From NCBI GenBank assembly GCA_910585215.1, contig CAJUDQ010000053.1, positions 1-18,333 on the forward strand: a stretch of 18,333 nt of DNA. The letters run 5' to 3'. The first letter of the stretch is position 1. Each line of letters starts with the position of its first letter. This DNA is from an uncultured Lachnospiraceae bacterium (GTDB lineage: Bacteria > Bacillota > Clostridia > Lachnospirales > Lachnospiraceae). Of this stretch, positions 16,001-18,333 are shown piece by piece. Under the pieces are notes generated by a model. That model made no database searches. It saw only the letters and a list, made by a program, of their open reading frames with translations, and was not told the DNA's origin. The translations under genes were made by a program, and so were the position numbers.

Positions 16001-16493
16001 CAAGCTAATTGGAAAAGAACTTTCTATTTATTTTACAAGACTGAGAGGAAGCGATATTTATATTGAAAATATCAGTTTGATGGATGATGATACAGTTGCA
16101 GAGCTTCTTGAAGCAATGAATAAGGATATAGATAACAGAATTGTCGTAATTGAAGATGAAAAGGTAAATGCCGAAAGGTTCCTTGACAGACATGGTGAAA
16201 TCAGCGATTATTTTGCAAATCGAATTGTTGTAAAGCAGAATAAGATTAAAGACTGGGTAGAAGTTGCAAGAGAATATGCAGAGGAACAGGGATATAGAAT
16301 TGATGAAATGGGACTGCTGGCTCTTCATGCAAAAATTGACCAGTTATATGCAGTTACTCTTGTAATACAGAAAAATCATGTGGATGCCATTATTGACAGT
16401 GCCATAAAAAAGGCTGGAAAAGGTAATTTAATTAAAAAGATATTTGGAAAAAGGAAAGAAAAAATATTGACAGAGGAGCATTTCAGCCTGTAA
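13080..16493 (+). CDS. TPR-acidic repeat-P-loop ATPase protein
   Basis: 1137 aa, not matched by me to a named protein. Residues 1-215 are paired helices of TPR type (for example WYKVKNNQTIVMIADVYEAS and later units), suited to protein binding. Residues about 240-893 are extremely acidic and low in complexity, with a duplicated LGDTKVF (324-330, 339-345), 18-residue Glu-rich repeats (about 430-500) and 31-residue Tyr/Gln/Glu repeats (672-764). Residues 894-1137 form an AAA-like domain with canonical Walker A GDAKSGKT (940-947). The likely Walker B strand reads IYIEN (E996, N997) rather than hhhDE, so hydrolysis may be weak. The end is basic (KAGKGNLIKKIFGKRKEK). There is no signal peptide or membrane segment. 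AAAGGAG sits six bases from the ATG. Its own promoter and palindrome array separate it from the SMC-like operon; RDD and sua5 genes follow at short distance. Its link with the SMC-like complex rests on adjacency alone. Confidence 0.8.
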   Translation: MDKYEYNVKLEQIKKLIKKKDYATAARIADTIDWYKVKNNQTIVMIADVYEASGRYDQSRENLKLAYDRSGLGRQIAYKLVKICIKCGALEEAEDFYDDFVSAAPKDISKYILQYELAKAKGDPIDKQISILEQYLEEDMDDKWAFELAKLYHKSGQRDKCIRQCDTVMLWFSDGKYVERAMDLKMIYTPLNKSQQERYEARWREKTGQTGPEADEIRVKEVDVSNKYNTQNIQAALKESMDELYSEEKKENRRRETVFRPTMPSTDYEESHQEYEYSEEALYEEAEETAAGTDEYLYRMNQNPQYGENSFDFTQQAEEHMDDLGDTKVFVTTRSKKNLGDTKVFAPIRQAVPEKIDFEEMQNENENGAYILEERTIKNNSGLFYEEESEEDLKEVWGNPEDIAEETSEEHEFPIEESEEEQELLQGEQEEEQELSVEELEEEFTEEEEEQELPVEELEEEFAEEEEEQELLVEELEEEFTEEEEEQELPVEELEEGFTEDPDVLSDEELEELLEKDILSSETEAEEFEEQLAEEPKEEIIQEPELEELPEEIQKGLEDFIAEDITEEPKVEPEIQEEKEQEPLEIDEAAVSEESETNSEEDFEEVFSLDDFFNSADGYYDFKESAENKNESEITLKESVLEEESEEEAEEAEEAEDGYQEFMEASAVESEYEYQPEEELGDPEEYENQYQELKETSILETGYEYQSEEELENPEEYENQYQELKETSISETGYEYQPEEELEDPEEYEGQYQKLKEASMIESESEYESQYQEYQPEPEKSDDFEEYEYQSQAEEQEYQPSLEIEEQEYQYQPDTEEYQSEPEEEEEYQPQAEEQEYQPEVEEEELEYQPEPEEEYEYQPQAEELEESVAEQPEQYEPSEDAKDEDEYEYEDEVLTHDEIKGIIKDFIGKYSGVQGLDKQMLKTLQNIIVEDSCNIIIMGDAKSGKTSLGLDIIKVVNKIKRNNNRRIAKISADKLIGKELSIYFTRLRGSDIYIENISLMDDDTVAELLEAMNKDIDNRIVVIEDEKVNAERFLDRHGEISDYFANRIVVKQNKIKDWVEVAREYAEEQGYRIDEMGLLALHAKIDQLYAVTLVIQKNHVDAIIDSAIKKAGKGNLIKKIFGKRKEKILTEEHFSL
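14367..14579 (+). repeat. In-frame 54-bp tandem repeats (18-residue acidic units)
   Basis: Three full units at 14403-14456, 14457-14510 and 14511-14564, flanked by partial copies. Each encodes EEF(T/A)EEEEEQEL-x-VEELE. Differences are almost all synonymous apart from T/A and P/L changes. Confidence 0.9.
15093..15371 (+). repeat. In-frame 93-bp tandem repeats (31-residue units)
   Basis: Three units at 15093-15185, 15186-15278 and 15279-15371, each beginning YEYQ and containing EEELxxPEEYExQYQ then LKE(T/A)S. Shorter, irregular EYQP units continue to about 15680. Confidence 0.9.
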
Positions 16494-16509
16494 TTGGGAA
16501 AGTATTAGA

Positions 16510-17166
16510 ATGGAGAATGGATTTATGGAAGAAAAAGAAGCAGAAGTAAAGCTGACAGTAATCAGAACAAGTGCTCCGATATTAAAACGCGTAGCAGCGT
16601 TTTTAATAGATGCAGTGGCAGCATTTATTCCGGCGCTGGCAATGTATATTATATTTACAGGAGGATATACAGGCTGGACCCCCATTTGGTATGAAAGTCC
16701 GGTGATTGCAGCAGTGACAATGATTGATTTGCCTCCACAGGTAAATGAAAGCCTGAATACCTTTGACAATGGAGATGGTTCTACACATACAGAATATAAT
16801 GTATCATTTTCGGCGACCGTCTGTCGTGTTATATCTGTATTGTCAATTGTTTTCTATGTATTTTATTCAACGTTCTGTGCCTATATTTTTGACGGACAGA
16901 CTATTGGAAAAAAACTGATGGGACTTAGAATTCTGATTCGGGGCCAGACAGATATGCCAGAGGAGGAAGAGGAACAGACAAAATGGAAAAAGAAAAATAA
17001 TAAATGTATCTTTTTAAGAGAGGTACTGGGAAAGGTACTGTTAAATTCTGTTCCAGTTTTTCCGATTTTATCCTTTTTTATAATGCTGTTTACAAAAAAC
17101 AGACTTACATTGCATGATATGATAGGCGGCACCTGTGTAATGGAAGAAAAACTGGCCACAGAATGA
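16510..17166 (+). CDS. RDD family membrane protein
   Basis: 218 aa, an integral membrane protein with three predicted helices (about 28-50, 101-127 and 176-194). The RDD signature is present: R27 and D34 in the first helix (RVAAFLID), GQTIGKKLMGLRI (129-141) between helices, and LHDMIGGTCV (201-210) near the end. The extracytoplasmic loop 51-100 is polar, and an acidic/basic cytoplasmic stretch lies at 148-165. The function of the family is unsettled; some members are proposed to be transporters or exchangers. The start is uncertain: ATG 16510 has only GGGAAAG upstream, while ATG 16525 (residue 6) has GGAG at a better distance. The gene lies 16 bases after the ATPase gene and is likely on the same transcript. 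Confidence 0.85.
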   Translation: MENGFMEEKEAEVKLTVIRTSAPILKRVAAFLIDAVAAFIPALAMYIIFTGGYTGWTPIWYESPVIAAVTMIDLPPQVNESLNTFDNGDGSTHTEYNVSFSATVCRVISVLSIVFYVFYSTFCAYIFDGQTIGKKLMGLRILIRGQTDMPEEEEEQTKWKKKNNKCIFLREVLGKVLLNSVPVFPILSFFIMLFTKNRLTLHDMIGGTCVMEEKLATE

Positions 17167-17196
17167 ATAAGTTAGGGCTTGCAAAATGGAGCAAAA

Positions 17197-18267
17197 ATGG
17201 ATACAATATTAAAAAAGATAGACGAAGACAATCTTGAAAAAACTGTCTTTGAAGAGGCAGGAAAAATATTGAGGAATGGCGGATTAGTGGCATTTCCTAC
17301 AGAGACAGTATATGGTCTTGGAGCAGATGCGTTGAACAGTGAGGCGGCGGCAAAAATTTATGCGGCAAAGGGCAGACCATCCGACAATCCGCTGATTGTT
17401 CATATCGCAGAAAAAGAGGATTTAAAAAGGCTGACGACAAGTATTCCGTCAGAAGCAGAAGTGTTGATAGAAGCATTCTGGCCGGGGCCTCTCACTCTGA
17501 TTTTTCACAAAAGAGCAGAGGTTCCCGATGGTACTACAGGAGGTCTCTCCACTGTGGCAGTAAGAATGCCTTCTCATAAAATTGCAAGAGAGCTGATTCG
17601 TTCGTCCGGAGTTTTGATTGCCGCGCCCAGTGCGAATCTTTCAGGGCGGCCAAGTCCGACTGAGGCAGAGCATGTCTGGCAGGATATGCAGGGAAGGATT
17701 GATATGCTGATTGATGGAGGCAAGGTGGGGATAGGAATAGAGTCCACCATTGTTGATATGACAGTAAATCCTCCTATGATTTTAAGGCCAGGATACATTA
17801 CAAGGGAAATGCTTGAGGAGAAAATTGGTCCGGTGGAAGTGGATAAAGCAGCGCAGGCAGAGAGAATTTTTGAAATCGGGGAGAACTATCAGCCGAAGGC
17901 TCCGGGCATGAAATATCGACATTATGCGCCCAGAGCAGATTTTATTATGTTTGAGGGAAGCAGGCCAAATGTAGTTGCTGAAATTCAAAAAAGAAAGCAA
18001 AAGGAAGAAGCCGTCGGAAAAAAAGTGGGAATTATATGTACAGATGAATCAAGGGATTGTTATTTTGGAGAATATGTTGTTTCAATCGGTTCAAGAAAAA
18101 ATGAAAAAGAGATAGCAGCGAATCTTTACAAAACTTTGCGGAATTTTGATGAAACGGATATAGATGTGATTTTGGGAGAAACTGTCAGCAGAGATGGTTT
18201 TGGACAGGCGATTATGAACCGGTTGATAAAGGCAGCAGGTTATAAGCTGATAAATACCGACGGCTGA
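17197..18267 (+). CDS. sua5: Threonylcarbamoyl-AMP synthase (Sua5/TsaC/YrdC)
   Basis: 356 aa. It makes threonylcarbamoyl-AMP from threonine, bicarbonate and ATP, the first step of the t6A modification at position 37 of ANN-decoding tRNAs. The YrdC domain shows FPTETVYGLG (33-42), KGRPSDNPL (58-66), SANLSGRPSPT (145-155) and ESTIVD (182-187). The linker APGMKYRHYAP (235-245) and a C-terminal Rossmann-like Sua5 domain make this the long Sua5 form, not the short TsaC. I chose ATG 17197, with GGAG five bases upstream, over the in-frame TTG at 17179. It lies 30 bases after the RDD gene and is the last gene before a terminator, so it is probably the end of the operon that begins at 12930. Confidence 0.95.
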   Translation: MDTILKKIDEDNLEKTVFEEAGKILRNGGLVAFPTETVYGLGADALNSEAAAKIYAAKGRPSDNPLIVHIAEKEDLKRLTTSIPSEAEVLIEAFWPGPLTLIFHKRAEVPDGTTGGLSTVAVRMPSHKIARELIRSSGVLIAAPSANLSGRPSPTEAEHVWQDMQGRIDMLIDGGKVGIGIESTIVDMTVNPPMILRPGYITREMLEEKIGPVEVDKAAQAERIFEIGENYQPKAPGMKYRHYAPRADFIMFEGSRPNVVAEIQKRKQKEEAVGKKVGIICTDESRDCYFGEYVVSIGSRKNEKEIAANLYKTLRNFDETDIDVILGETVSRDGFGQAIMNRLIKAAGYKLINTDG

Positions 18268-18295
18268 AGCCGGAGGGATAATTTAACTGTTATAT

Positions 18296-18332
18296 AAAAA
18301 TTGGAAAAATATTAAGATTTTTCTAATTTTTT
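18296..18332 (+). terminator. A/T-rich terminator after sua5
   Basis: A 15-bp stem (18296-18310 with 18317-18331, one G-T pair) with a 6-nt loop, closed by A/T pairs and running into a T tract at the window edge. The A-rich left and T-rich right arms allow termination in both directions. Confidence 0.7.
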
Positions 18333-18333
18333 C

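Noticed and set aside
17179..17196. TTG start for sua5
   Set aside because: ATG at 17197 has a better placed GGAG, and the six extra residues are not expected for the family.

Overview
The window is low-GC Firmicutes DNA, most likely from a gut Lachnospiraceae. The evidence is the A/T-rich codon use, strong AGGAGG-type ribosome binding sites, the order dnaX-ybaB-recR, a DUF951 gene, a chemotaxis phosphatase and an Rpn-type transposase/nuclease tail. I cannot fix the genus.

Left end (1-1500): the 3' end of an Rpn/PD-(D/E)XK-type gene with its terminator, a short relic that reads like part of a tyrosine recombinase, and a leftward gene for a two-domain protein. That protein has a hemerythrin-like N-terminus with two of seven iron ligands replaced, and a C-terminus that lines up with CheX. 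It diverges from a true cheX, and each gene has its own good sigma-A-type promoter.

Housekeeping block (1500-6090): cheX with a terminator, a DUF951 gene, pfkA (promoter plus a perfect palindrome just downstream), then dnaX, ybaB and recR close together. dnaX contains what looks like the full E. coli-style frameshift cassette: an internal Shine-Dalgarno sequence, 10 nt, an in-phase A_AAA_AAA heptamer, then an immediate -1 stop. It predicts a gamma-like product of 415 aa beside the 525-aa tau.

SMC-like operon (6178-12911): three tightly coupled genes encode a JetA/MukF-like kleisin candidate, a JetB/MukE-like winged-helix partner candidate and a 1509-aa MukB/JetC-like coiled-coil ATPase with a central hinge. 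No JetD nuclease gene follows in the window. The position behind recR suggests a chromosome-maintenance role or a Wadjet derivative, but function is inferred.

Downstream operon (12930-18332): an extended -10 promoter overlaps the first of three interrupted palindromes (GTATGAC-N7-GTCATAC type). These lead into a 1137-aa protein with TPR-like helices, a very long acidic repeat region and a C-terminal P-loop ATPase. An RDD-family membrane protein and the tRNA t6A enzyme Sua5/TsaC follow, ending in an A/T-rich terminator. The SMC-like complex plus the TPR-acidic-ATPase protein is the most interesting content of the window.
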